DNA of 10,888 bases, from positions 1 to 10,888 of the forward strand of contig DIDN01000068.1 of assembly GCA_002418185.1 (NCBI GenBank), given 5' to 3'. Each line of letters opens with the position of its first letter. The stretch's first letter is position 1. The notes beneath the pieces are model-generated. The model saw nothing but the letters and a program-made list of their open reading frames with translations. It was not told the origin of the DNA and made no database searches. Source of the DNA: Deltaproteobacteria bacterium UBA5799. Its GTDB lineage: Bacteria; Desulfobacterota; GWC2-55-46. Position numbers and translations under genes: made by a program. Below, in pieces: positions 1 through 7,508 of the stretch.

Positions 1-44
1 CTTCCGGGAAAAGCGGGAAAAATTTCTAATTTTCAGAGGCTGCC

Positions 45-404
45 GTGACAAAGGGGTTCCTCATACCGGCTTTGGCATTCCTGGCGCTCGGGGCGGGTAT
101 TCCCGCTTACGGCGCGGCGCCCGAGGAGAACTACAGGTTCCACTGCGCCCAGTGCCACGGCCTTGAAGGAAAAGGCGACGGCATAAACGCGACGAGGGAG
201 ATGCCCGTAAGCCCGAGAGACCACGCGAGCGCGCTCGAGATGGGGAAACTGACGGACGAGGACATAATAAACGCCATAACCGACGGCGGGCAGGCGACCA
301 GCAAATCAAGCCTGATGCCCCCTTACGGGAAGACGCTCTCGGAAAAGGAGATAATCGAGATAAAGGATTATCTCAGGAAGCTCTGCAACTGCAACGCAAG
401 GTAA
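45..404 (+). CDS. Secreted monohaem class I cytochrome c
   Basis: This gene encodes a 119-residue periplasmic electron carrier. Residues 5-20 are hydrophobic and end in a likely signal peptidase site near AYG/AAP (residues 21-26). The mature protein has one haem-attachment motif, CAQCH, at residues 34-38, followed by G-x-E-G-K-G-D-G, as usual in small class I cytochromes. The distal axial ligand is probably Met91 in the LMPPYG segment, and the C-terminal helix (about 99-113) fits the cytochrome c fold. The tail ends with a CNC pair (Cys114, Cys116) outside the haem motif. The start is GTG with AGAGG at 35-39, five bases upstream. A DUF2065 gene follows after 55 bases. Its redox partner cannot be read from the sequence. 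Confidence 0.9.
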   Translation: MTKGFLIPALAFLALGAGIPAYGAAPEENYRFHCAQCHGLEGKGDGINATREMPVSPRDHASALEMGKLTDEDIINAITDGGQATSKSSLMPPYGKTLSEKEIIEIKDYLRKLCNCNAR

Positions 405-459
405 CGATATAGGCTTCAAGGCGGCTCAGGAGCCGTTCTTCAACCAAAGAGACAGGAAA

Positions 460-669
460 ATGGGTTCTGAAAAATTCGGCTTCATCCTCATGGTCCTCGG
501 GGCTGTGCTCGTAATAGAGGGCATACCCTACTTCGGCTTTCCAAAGGCGGTAAAGGATTGGGCAGGGTTCCTACACAGGCTCCCGGAAAAGAGGATGAGG
601 CTTTTAGGCTTCATAATAATGGCAGTGGGCATGACGCTCCTTTTCGCCATAAGGGACATCTGGCATTGA
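460..669 (+). CDS. DUF2065 family (YjeT-like) small inner-membrane protein
   Basis: This is a 69-residue protein with two hydrophobic segments (about residues 7-24 and 47-65) joined by a short basic loop with KRMR at 44-47. The pattern of helix 1, an EGIPYFGFP turn at 20-28, a short amphipathic stretch, and helix 2 ending in a charged tail fits the DUF2065 family, which includes E. coli YjeT. The family has no established biochemical function; in other bacteria it often lies near hflC, which is not visible here. The ATG start is preceded closely by CAGGAAA, and the same ten bases CAGGAAAATG occur at the start of the SpoIID-like gene downstream. The length is normal for the family. Confidence 0.8.
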   Translation: MGSEKFGFILMVLGAVLVIEGIPYFGFPKAVKDWAGFLHRLPEKRMRLLGFIIMAVGMTLLFAIRDIWH

Positions 670-764
670 GCGCGCGGAACTGAGATGGAAAAAACCCTTC
701 GCCCCTCCCCCATGCATGCCGTGCCGGTGCCTCCAATCCCGGGCGCCTGTAAAAACTCAGGAAA

Positions 765-1880
765 ATGACAGGTCGCTTCAAGATAAGCCCGTTGCGGCTC
801 ATATGCGTCCTTGCGCTCTTTATCGGGGGCTGCCTCCACGCAGCTCCGGGGCAGGCCAGGGGCGGCGAGAAGGTAAGGGTGCTGGTGCTGAGTTCAGGCG
901 GTCAGATCGAGCTGAAGGGCACGCACAGGGGGGACTTGCTTGTGCGGGCAGGGAGTAACGGCGCGCTGCTCGTAAACGGTTCCCGGGCGGCGCTCCCCAT
1001 AAGACTTTCCCCCGGGGGCGGGTTCATATCCGTAAACGGCAGGCCTTACAGGGGCGTCGTCGAGGTCGCGGCCAGTGACGGGCAGGCTCTTGTCATAAAC
1101 GAGATCGAGATCGAGGCCTACGTGGCCGGGATAATCAGTAACGAGATATCCTCCAGGTGGCCGGAAGAGGTCCTGAAGGCTCAGGCGGTCATAGCCCGGA
1201 CCTATGCCGTATACAATATGAGGCGTAGGGCCGGCCTACCGTACCATCTCGAAAGCTCGGTCATGGGGCAGGTCTACGGCGGGGCGTCGAGCGAGGACAG
1301 CGCCTCTACAAGGGCCGTAAGTGAGACAATGGGGGAGATACTCGTCTTCGAGGACGAGCCGGCACTTACGGTCTACCATGCCAATGCCGGAGGCATGACA
1401 GAGTCGGCAAGCGAGGTCTGGCTGAAGGGCTATCCGTACCTGGTGCCTGTGGAAAGCCCATTTGACGAGGCGGCTCCGAAGTACCTCTGGGAGCTGGCGG
1501 TACCGGCCGAGGCCGTGGGCGAGGCCCTCTCCAGGGCAGGCCATGACATAGGCCAGCCCGAGGACATGACCGTAATCGAGACAACGCCCGCCGGAAGGAT
1601 ACGTACGTTAAGCGTGCGCGACCGGGACGGCAGGGACGTGTGGCTTTCAGGAGAGGACCTGAGAAAGGCCCTGGGCTACTCGAGCCTGCGGTCAGCGATA
1701 TTCGAGGTGGCAAGGGAAGGCGGCGCATTCGTGTTCAGGGGCAGGGGGTCGGGCCACGGGGTCGGACTTTCTCAATGGGGCGCAAAGGGCATGGCCGAGA
1801 ACGGGTACTCATACAGGCAGATACTCCGGCATTTCTATCCCGGAACCGAGCTCAAAAGGGGCATTTCTTTCGGCAAATAG
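765..1880 (+). CDS. SpoIID/LytB domain protein, probable envelope lipoprotein
   Basis: This 371-residue protein has a hydrophobic N-terminus (residues 10-22) ending in IGGC (20-23), which fits a lipobox; cleavage after GQA (29-31) by signal peptidase I is the alternative. Residues 35-112 form the beta-rich N-terminal part of the family. The SpoIID core begins near 113 with EIEAYVAGIISNEISSRWPE, where Glu127 is the likely catalytic acid, and continues through AQAVIARTYA. The family signature SGHGVGLSQWG is at 329-339, followed by YPG near the end. In Bacillus, SpoIID is a lytic transglycosylase that acts on glycan strands lacking stem peptides. In a non-sporulating Gram-negative cell a role in peptidoglycan remodelling or division is inferred. 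It stands 61 bases upstream of queA. Confidence 0.88.
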   Translation: MTGRFKISPLRLICVLALFIGGCLHAAPGQARGGEKVRVLVLSSGGQIELKGTHRGDLLVRAGSNGALLVNGSRAALPIRLSPGGGFISVNGRPYRGVVEVAASDGQALVINEIEIEAYVAGIISNEISSRWPEEVLKAQAVIARTYAVYNMRRRAGLPYHLESSVMGQVYGGASSEDSASTRAVSETMGEILVFEDEPALTVYHANAGGMTESASEVWLKGYPYLVPVESPFDEAAPKYLWELAVPAEAVGEALSRAGHDIGQPEDMTVIETTPAGRIRTLSVRDRDGRDVWLSGEDLRKALGYSSLRSAIFEVAREGGAFVFRGRGSGHGVGLSQWGAKGMAENGYSYRQILRHFYPGTELKRGISFGK

Positions 1881-1917
1881 CCGTAAAATAAAGGTTTTCT
1901 CCCGCAATCTTTTTGTC

Positions 1918-1923
1918 TACAAT
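1918..1923 (+). promoter_or_regulatory. Candidate -10 element upstream of queA
   Basis: TACAAT matches the sigma-70 -10 consensus at five of six positions and lies in a locally AT-rich stretch between the SpoIID-like gene and queA. At 17-base spacing the -35 position reads TTTTCT (1895-1900), which is only a weak match. Transcription would start near 1930, leaving almost no leader before queA, so readthrough from upstream is equally plausible. Confidence 0.35.
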
Positions 1924-1941
1924 ATAAGGACGGCGTTTTTG

Positions 1942-2967
1942 ATGGAGCTAAAGGACTTTCTGTTCGAGCTGCCCGAGCGCCTCATTGCTCAGCGCCCGCT
2001 GCCGGAGCGCGATTCATCGAGGCTCATGGCCGTCTCAAGGGAGACCGGAATTACCGGGCACGGGTATTTCAGGGACTTACCCGCGTATCTCAGGCCAGGC
2101 GACCTCCTGTTATTGAACGACACGAGGGTGATGCCCACGAGGGTCTTCGGGAAGAGGACAGGGGGCGGCAAGCTCGAGCTTCTGCTGGTCGAAAGGATAT
2201 CGTCCTCCCCTTCCGGTGTAGAGGAGTGGAGGTGCATGGCAAGGCCCGGCAAGGGGCTCAAGGCCGGCTCTGCCGTGTTCCTTGAGGGCGCCGAGGGCGA
2301 GGTAACGGGCAGGGACGACGAAGATCTCTTTAAAGTGAGGTTCGGCTCCCCCATAAACCTTGAGCGCATAGGAAGGGTCCCGCTCCCCCCTTACATAAGG
2401 AGGGAGGCTGACGAGTCGGACAGGGCGAGGTACCAGACCGTGTTCGCCGGGGAGGACGGGGCCATAGCCGCCCCCACGGCAGGGCTCCACTTCACGCCCG
2501 GGCTTTTGGACGAGATAAGGAAAAAAGGGGTGCTCGTAAGGAGCATTACCCTGCATACCGGTCCGGGGACGTTCATGCCGGTCCGCTCCGAGAGGATAGA
2601 AGACCACAGGATGATGAGGGAGCGGTATTCGATTGAAAGGGAGGTCTTTGACGAGGTCGTAAGCGCGAAAAAAGAGGGTCGCAGGGTAGTGGCGGTCGGC
2701 ACGACCACGACAAGGGCGCTCGAAGCGAGCGCAATGGGCGGGCTTCAAAGCCCTGTTCTCTCCGGCGCCACCGGCCTCTTCATATACCCGGGCTACGGGT
2801 TCAAGGTGGTGGACGCGCTCCTTACGAACTTCCACCTCCCCGGCTCGACCCTCATAATGCTCGTTTCTGCCTTTGCCGGAAGGGGATTAATACTCAATGC
2901 GTACGCGGAGGCCGTCCGGATGGAGTACAGGTTCTTCAGCTACGGCGACGCCATGTTTATCGGTTAG
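1942..2967 (+). CDS. queA: S-adenosylmethionine:tRNA ribosyltransferase-isomerase (QueA)
   Basis: QueA transfers and isomerises the ribosyl group of S-adenosylmethionine onto preQ1 already inserted at tRNA position 34, giving epoxyqueuosine, the penultimate step to queuosine. The 341-residue length is typical. Family landmarks are visible: ELPERLIAQ near the N-terminus, LNDTRVMPTR at 58-67, APTAGLHFT at 177-185, HTGPGTFMPV at 205-214, a FHLPGSTL segment and a YGDAMFI ending. The start needs a choice. ATG at 1942 gives the usual family N-terminus (MELKDF) but is 11 bases from AAGGA (1926-1930). TTG at 1939 is in frame, adds one residue and is 8 bases from it. ATG is preferred. tgt follows after 70 bases, matching the known queA-tgt pairing. 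Confidence 0.97.
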   Translation: MELKDFLFELPERLIAQRPLPERDSSRLMAVSRETGITGHGYFRDLPAYLRPGDLLLLNDTRVMPTRVFGKRTGGGKLELLLVERISSSPSGVEEWRCMARPGKGLKAGSAVFLEGAEGEVTGRDDEDLFKVRFGSPINLERIGRVPLPPYIRREADESDRARYQTVFAGEDGAIAAPTAGLHFTPGLLDEIRKKGVLVRSITLHTGPGTFMPVRSERIEDHRMMRERYSIEREVFDEVVSAKKEGRRVVAVGTTTTRALEASAMGGLQSPVLSGATGLFIYPGYGFKVVDALLTNFHLPGSTLIMLVSAFAGRGLILNAYAEAVRMEYRFFSYGDAMFIG

Positions 2968-2974
2968 AAAAGTC

Positions 2975-2983
2975 TGCTATAAT
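2975..2983 (+). promoter_or_regulatory. Extended -10 promoter upstream of tgt
   Basis: TGCTATAAT combines a perfect TATAAT hexamer (2978-2983) with the TG of an extended -10 element. No good -35 is present at 16-18 base spacing (for example GTTTAT at 2955-2960), which is tolerated by extended -10 promoters. Transcription would start near 2990, giving tgt a leader of roughly 48 bases. Confidence 0.55.
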
Positions 2984-3037
2984 ATTCCCCGTTGGATTTC
3001 AGAGGATACCGATATCTGAAGAGAGGGCCCCTGGATA

Positions 3038-4165
3038 GTGAAGGGATTCGGATTCGAGATCAAGAAGACCGATTCATCCGCAAGACTCGGACGCGTTACT
3101 ACTCTGCACGGCACGTTCACGACCCCGGTCTTCATGCCGGTGGGGACAAAGGCCTCGGTAAAGGGCATGACCCCGTCGGAGCTTAAGTCGATCGGGGTCG
3201 AGGTGATACTCGCGAACACGTACCACCTTTATCTCAGGCCCGGTCACGAGCTCGTGAGGGAACTGGGGGGCCTCCACAGGTTCATGGGTTGGGACGGCCC
3301 GGTGCTTACCGACAGCGGCGGCTTCCAGGTCTTCAGCCTCTGCAAATTGAGGAAGATAACCGAGGAAGGGGTGCAGTTCAGCTCGCACATAGACGGCACC
3401 AGGTACACGCTCACGCCGGAGAGCGCGGTCGGGATACAGGAGGCGCTCGGAGCGGACATAATAATGCCGCTCGACGAGTGCACCCCCTACCCTGCCGACA
3501 GGGAATACACGGTCGAGTCAATGAACCTCACGCACAGGTGGGCCGGGAGGTGCAAGGAGGCGAAGGTCCCCAACGGGCAGGCCCTTTTCGGAATAGTGCA
3601 GGGCGGGATGTATCCCGACCTGAGAAAAGAGAGCGCGGCTACGCTCGTGGACATGGGTTTTGACGGCTACGCCATAGGCGGCCTGAGCGTCGGGGAGGAG
3701 AAGGGGCTCATGAAGGAGATGGCCCTTTCGGCCCTCAAGCACCTGCCCGCGGACAGGCCGAGGTACCTCATGGGGGTGGGCACGCCCGAGGACCTCGTCT
3801 TCGGGGTCGGGGTAGGGATTGACATGTTCGACTGCGTCATGCCGACCAGGAACGCCCGGAACGGAACGCTCTTTACAAGGCGAGGGAAATTGGTTATAAA
3901 GAACGCTCAATACGAGAAGGACCCCAGGCCCATAGAGGAGGACTGCGGCTGCCACACCTGCAGGAACTTCTCGCGGGCATACCTGAGGCACCTCTTCATG
4001 GCAGGGGAGATGCTCGCCCCCCGGCTCAATACCATGCACAACCTCTTCTATTACACAAGGTTGATGCTGGAGATGAGGGAGGCGATAGGGCAGGGGAGGT
4101 TCGAGGAGTTCAGGAAAAGGTTCCACGCCGACAGGTCTGTACCCGAGCAGATGGCGGCCTTGTAG
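3038..4165 (+). CDS. tgt: Queuine/preQ1 tRNA-guanine transglycosylase (Tgt)
   Basis: This enzyme exchanges guanine 34 in the anticodon of Asp, Asn, His and Tyr tRNAs for preQ1, the step just before QueA. The 375-residue protein has the complete bacterial family layout. MPVGTKASVKGMTP lies near the N-terminus. DSGGFQVFSL starts at Asp92, the base-binding and general acid/base aspartate. FDCVMPTRNARNG contains the nucleophile Asp265. The zinc site is Cys303, Cys305, Cys308 and His334. These positions closely track the E. coli enzyme, so activity is expected. The GTG start at 3038 gives the normal family N-terminus; its ribosome site is weak (GAGAGG at 3021-3026, 11 bases away). yajC follows after 67 bases, the standard order. 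Confidence 0.97.
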   Translation: MKGFGFEIKKTDSSARLGRVTTLHGTFTTPVFMPVGTKASVKGMTPSELKSIGVEVILANTYHLYLRPGHELVRELGGLHRFMGWDGPVLTDSGGFQVFSLCKLRKITEEGVQFSSHIDGTRYTLTPESAVGIQEALGADIIMPLDECTPYPADREYTVESMNLTHRWAGRCKEAKVPNGQALFGIVQGGMYPDLRKESAATLVDMGFDGYAIGGLSVGEEKGLMKEMALSALKHLPADRPRYLMGVGTPEDLVFGVGVGIDMFDCVMPTRNARNGTLFTRRGKLVIKNAQYEKDPRPIEEDCGCHTCRNFSRAYLRHLFMAGEMLAPRLNTMHNLFYYTRLMLEMREAIGQGRFEEFRKRFHADRSVPEQMAAL

Positions 4166-4232
4166 CCGCCTGGCAGGCACCAAAGCCGCGCTCCGGCCAT
4201 ACGGAGGGCGCAAAAACAAGGAGGACCTTATA

Positions 4233-4553
4233 GTGCTGTTTCTACCCGTTGCAACCGCTTATGCCCAGGACGCCCCGGCGGCGGCGCCGCTTTCCGGCAT
4301 CATGAGCATAGCCCCGCTCATAATCCTGTTCGTTATCTTCTATTTCCTCCTCATAAGGCCGCAGCAGAAGAGGGCGAAAGAGCACAAGCAGATGATATCC
4401 GCCCTCCAGAAGGGCGACAACGTCGTCACCTCGGGCGGCATACACGGCAGGATAACAGCCGTGAACGAGGACACCGTGACCGTCGAGATTTCCGACGGCG
4501 TGAGGATAAAGGTTTCGAAGGAAGCCGTCACGGCCAGGAAAGCTCAGTCATAG
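4233..4553 (+). CDS. yajC: Sec translocon accessory protein YajC
   Basis: YajC is the small single-span subunit that associates with SecD and SecF at the SecYEG translocon in the inner membrane. This 106-residue protein has one membrane helix at about 25-41, followed by the hallmark FYFLLIRPQQKR (36-47) and a cytoplasmic domain carrying LQKGDNVVTSGGIHGRI and a VTVEIS strand. The start is GTG, supported by a near-ideal AAGGAGG (4218-4224) eight bases upstream. A short hydrophobic, alanine-rich lead (residues 2-20) precedes the membrane helix, as in many YajC proteins. An intrinsic terminator follows within about 20 bases of the stop. Confidence 0.95.
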   Translation: MLFLPVATAYAQDAPAAAPLSGIMSIAPLIILFVIFYFLLIRPQQKRAKEHKQMISALQKGDNVVTSGGIHGRITAVNEDTVTVEISDGVRIKVSKEAVTARKAQS

Positions 4554-4572
4554 CCCTTTAACAACAACCGGG

Positions 4573-4602
4573 ACCGCCGCCCCCGGCGGGGCGGCGGTTT
4601 TT
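4573..4602 (+). terminator. Strong intrinsic terminator after yajC
   Basis: An 11-bp uninterrupted GC-rich stem (4573-4583 with 4588-4598) closes a CGGC tetraloop and runs directly into five T residues (4598-4602). This is a textbook Rho-independent terminator on the plus strand. It lies 19 bases after the yajC stop and about 90 bases before secD. Confidence 0.85.
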
Positions 4603-4610
4603 AATGGAGC

Positions 4611-4648
4611 GAACCCGCCGGGCTGCCCCCCTGGGGGGCCCGGCGTTC
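4611..4648 (+). repeat. Large inverted repeat in the secD leader
   Basis: GAAC (4611-4614) pairs with GTTC (4645-4648), GCCGGGC (4617-4623) pairs with GCCCGGC (4638-4644), and an inner C-run pairs with a G-run (4633-4637). Two short bulges interrupt the stem. There is no T-tract after it, so it is not itself a terminator. It could be a leader structure of the secD message or a backstop to the preceding terminator. Confidence 0.6.
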
Positions 4649-4694
4649 ATTATCGTTACGAGCCGCGCAAGAAGGCTTTATATTCGGAGAAGTA

Positions 4695-6281
4695 ATGAGA
4701 AGCATCTTTTGGCGTATCGTCCTTGTCGCCGGGTTTACGGTGCTGGCATTCGTGCTGTTCCTGCCCTCGACCCCGGTCTCAAAGAAGCTACCCTCGTTCT
4801 GGGCTGACAATATTCCCAAGATAACCCTCGGCCTCGACCTCCAGGGGGGCATGCACCTCGTCCTCGACGTGGACCAGGACAAGGCCGTGGAGAACCATAC
4901 CCAGAGGCTCGCGGACTCCGTCGAGGACACGCTCCAGAGGAGGGGCGTGGCGTTCTACGGTGTCGCCCGAGAGGGGCTCGACTCGATAACGGTGTCCTAC
5001 CCCGATGAGAGGACAAAGGGGGAGATCTCGAGGGTAGTCGACAACGAGTTCGGCGTATTCGGCTCTCCCGCCGACCAGAACGGCAGGCTCCTGTTCACGC
5101 TCGACAAGGGCGAGAGCGAGCGCATACGGGAGTGGTCCCTTTCGCAGGCCCTCGAGACCATAAGGAACAGGATAGACAAGTTCGGGGTCGCCGAGCCGCT
5201 GATACAGAAGCAGGGCGAGAGAGAGGTCGTCGTGCAGCTCCCGGGCCTCAAGGACCCGGAAAGGGCGATACAGCTCATCGGCAAGACCGCCGTACTCGAG
5301 TTCAGGCTCGTGGACGAGTCCATGAGCCCGTACACCGCGGAGGCGCAGGGCGCGCCCTTCGGCTCAGAGATAGTATACCAGCAGGGCTATGACAGCCAGA
5401 CCGGGGCGGTCCAGAAGACGCCGTTCCTCGTGAAGAGGGAGGTCGTGCTGACAGGCGATTCGCTCTCGGACGCCAGGATGGCCTTCGACACCCAATATAA
5501 CGAGCCCTATGTCTCCATCACCTTCGATTCGAACGGCGCGCGCGTCTTCGAGAGGCTCACTACCCAGAACGTGGGAAAAAGGCTCGCGATAGTCCTCGAC
5601 GGGAATCTCCACTCCGCCCCGCAGATAAGAGAGCCCATACCCGGCGGCAAGGCGCAGATAAGCGGCGGGTTCACCCCCGAGGAGGCGACCGACCTCGCCA
5701 TAGTCCTCCGGGCCGGGGCGCTCCCGGCGCCGGTCAATATCGTGCAGAACGTCACAGTGGGCCCGAGCCTCGGCCAGGACTCCATCGAGGCGGGCCTGAA
5801 GGCGGGTCTGCTCGGGGCCGCGCTCGTCCTCGTCTTCATGCTCTTCTATTACAGGGCTGCCGGGGTCATAGCCGATTTCGCGGTCTTCCTGAACATAATC
5901 ATGCTCCTCGGCGCAATGGCATGGCTGAGCGCCACGCTAACGCTCCCCGGAATAGCCGGGATAGTGCTTACCATAGGCATGGGCGTAGACTCGAACGTCC
6001 TCATATTCGAGAGGATTAAGGAGGAGCTCCACGCGGGACGCACGCCGAGGTCCGCCATAAACGCCGGTTTCGACAGGGCGTGGTGGAGCATCGTGGACGC
6101 GCACGTTACGACGCTGATCACGGCGGCGGTGCTCTTCCAGTTCGGCAGCGGCCCCATAAAGGGCTTCGCCGTCACGCTCAGCCTTGGGATACTCATAAAC
6201 CTCTTCACGGCCCTTGTAGGCACCAAGCTCATTTTTGACGTCCAGAGCGAGAAGTTCAGGGTCAAGAGGCTCAGCATATGA
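4695..6281 (+). CDS. secD: Protein translocase subunit SecD
   Basis: SecD works with SecF to drive late steps of export through SecYEG using the proton gradient. The 528-residue protein has an N-terminal membrane helix (about 5-24), the signature GLDLQGG at 46-52, a large periplasmic P1 region (about 55-350) and five C-terminal helices of the RND-like fold. The conserved helix motif GMGVDSNVLIFERIKEE carries Asp432, the counterpart of the aspartate implicated in proton transport. The next motif reads VDAHVTTLI where E. coli has DANITTLI, an Asn-to-His change. ATG is supported by GGAG (4686-4689), five bases upstream. At 528 residues it is shorter than the 615-residue E. coli protein. secF follows after 62 bases. 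Confidence 0.97.
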   Translation: MRSIFWRIVLVAGFTVLAFVLFLPSTPVSKKLPSFWADNIPKITLGLDLQGGMHLVLDVDQDKAVENHTQRLADSVEDTLQRRGVAFYGVAREGLDSITVSYPDERTKGEISRVVDNEFGVFGSPADQNGRLLFTLDKGESERIREWSLSQALETIRNRIDKFGVAEPLIQKQGEREVVVQLPGLKDPERAIQLIGKTAVLEFRLVDESMSPYTAEAQGAPFGSEIVYQQGYDSQTGAVQKTPFLVKREVVLTGDSLSDARMAFDTQYNEPYVSITFDSNGARVFERLTTQNVGKRLAIVLDGNLHSAPQIREPIPGGKAQISGGFTPEEATDLAIVLRAGALPAPVNIVQNVTVGPSLGQDSIEAGLKAGLLGAALVLVFMLFYYRAAGVIADFAVFLNIIMLLGAMAWLSATLTLPGIAGIVLTIGMGVDSNVLIFERIKEELHAGRTPRSAINAGFDRAWWSIVDAHVTTLITAAVLFQFGSGPIKGFAVTLSLGILINLFTALVGTKLIFDVQSEKFRVKRLSI

Positions 6282-6343
6282 CCGGGCAATAACCGGTCCT
6301 GAACCAGTTTGAACGGGGTCGCCGCAGCCCCCGCGGAGGATAG

Positions 6344-7258
6344 ATGGATTTCGTACGGAACACAAACATAGACTTCATGAGCAGGAGGCGGATAGCCTTC
6401 GTTATCGCCGTCGTGCTCGCGTTTATCGGCCTTGTTGCGGCCGTTGCCATACCGCTCGGCAAGGCGAACCTGAGCATCGACTTCCAGGGCGGGATAGCCG
6501 TGCAGTTCAGGTTCGATGAGCCTGTCGAGATAGACAGGATGAGGGCGGTGCTTTCGGAAAAGGGCTTCAAGGACGCCAACCTCCAGCAGTTCGCAGAGCC
6601 CACTAAGCTCCTTGTAAAACTCAGCGGCGGTGAGGGAGACCTCCGGGCCGTATCCAATTCCATAGGGAGCGCGTTCAAAGAAAGCATGCCCGACAACCCG
6701 TTCACCATCGATTCCACGTCCGAAGTCGGCCCGACCGTGGGCAAGAAGCTCCAGAAGGACGCGCTATGGGCCGTCCTAATCGCGCTCATAGGCATACTCC
6801 TTTACGTGGCCTGGAGGTTCGAGTTCATCTTCGGGGTGGCGGCCGCGGTTACCACTTTCCATGACATACTGGCCGTGCTCGGAGTCGTCTATCTACTGGA
6901 CATGGAGATGAGTCTGCTCTTAGTGACCGCGCTCCTCACCGTCGGCGGGTATTCGCTTACCGACACGGTGGTGGTTTTCGACAGGATACGCGAGAACATG
7001 AGGAAAAAGGCCAAGGGGGACTTCGCCGCGCTCCTCAACAGGTCCGTTAACGAGGTCTTGAGCAGGACCATAGTCACCTCCTCCACAACCCTCCTTGCCT
7101 CGCTTTCGCTCACCTTCCTGGGCGGGGAGGTCATACACGATTTCGCGCTCACCCTGTCCATCGGCGTGATCGTCGGAACCTTTTCCTCCGTCTTCATAGC
7201 GAGTCCGCTCCTTCTTTTCTGGAAAACCAAGAAAAAACAAGCGCTTGTAAAGGCCTGA
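6344..7258 (+). CDS. secF: Protein translocase subunit SecF
   Basis: SecF is the membrane partner of SecD. The 304-residue protein has a first membrane helix at about 19-39, the SecF version of the family signature, IDFQGG (45-50), a small periplasmic domain (about 50-135) and five further helices. Conserved motifs are VGGYSLTDTVVVFDRIREN (about 199-217) and SRTIVTSSTTLLASL, followed by FLGGEVIHDFALTLSIGVIV. The tail is short and basic (KTKKKQ). The start is ATG with GGAGGA (6335-6340), three bases away. Length and layout are normal. SecF closes the export block; a gene-free stretch follows. Confidence 0.97.
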   Translation: MDFVRNTNIDFMSRRRIAFVIAVVLAFIGLVAAVAIPLGKANLSIDFQGGIAVQFRFDEPVEIDRMRAVLSEKGFKDANLQQFAEPTKLLVKLSGGEGDLRAVSNSIGSAFKESMPDNPFTIDSTSEVGPTVGKKLQKDALWAVLIALIGILLYVAWRFEFIFGVAAAVTTFHDILAVLGVVYLLDMEMSLLLVTALLTVGGYSLTDTVVVFDRIRENMRKKAKGDFAALLNRSVNEVLSRTIVTSSTTLLASLSLTFLGGEVIHDFALTLSIGVIVGTFSSVFIASPLLLFWKTKKKQALVKA

Positions 7259-7275
7259 CCGTACCCGGTCCTTTT
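7257..7275 (+). terminator. Weak candidate terminator at the secF stop
   Basis: GACCG (7257-7261) pairs with CGGTC (7266-7270) around a TACC loop, then CTTTT follows. The stem is only 5 bp and overlaps the secF stop codon, so this is a weak candidate. A second GC-rich hairpin (7309-7325, one bulge, followed by TTTC) lies 40 bases further on and may assist or replace it. Confidence 0.35.
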
Positions 7276-7365
7276 CGTTTCCGCGGCAGGCCTAATGCCT
7301 TCCCATCTCCGGGCGCACGCCCCGGTTTCAGCCATTTACCCCCGGTTGATTCTTAAAAATCGCGG

Positions 7366-7394
7366 TTGTAATTTTTCGGGATTTGTGCTATTCA
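7366..7394 (+). promoter_or_regulatory. Candidate sigma-70 promoter
   Basis: TTGTAA (7366-7371) is four of six against the -35 consensus. Exactly 17 bases later TATTCA (7389-7394) is a weak -10 but is preceded by TGC, giving an extended -10. Transcription would start near 7400-7402 and run into the terminator about 110 bases later. Confidence 0.4.
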
Positions 7395-7508
7395 CAGTTA
7401 TCGGCTGCGGCGGCAAATCAATAGATAGTTGAAAGAACATCAACCGCATTGAAGCGTGGAGCGCCTTAAGCCGAACAGAGGCTCACGACGGGCCGGACCA
7501 GGCGATGG

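Noticed and set aside
1..48. Possible tail of an upstream gene ending in a GTGA overlap with the cytochrome start
   Set aside because: One plus-strand frame is open for 15 codons to TGA at 46-48, but the stretch is much more AT-rich than the genes here and too short to recognise.
422..439. Hairpin after the cytochrome gene as a terminator
   Set aside because: The CGGCTC/GAGCCG stem is about 5 bp with a short loop and only TTCTT after it, so it is too weak to call.
4188..4211. Hairpin between tgt and yajC as a terminator
   Set aside because: The stem has a 2-base bulge and is followed by A residues and the yajC ribosome site, not a T-tract.
4656..4684. TTACGA and TATATT as a promoter for secD
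   Set aside because: The -10 is a fair match, but the -35 is weak and the start would fall within a few bases of the secD ATG, overlapping its ribosome site.
4604..4807. Small plus-strand frame that could be an arrest peptide controlling secD
   Set aside because: It lacks a ribosome site, starts in the terminator tail, overlaps secD by over 100 bases in another frame, and has no signal-peptide-like segment.
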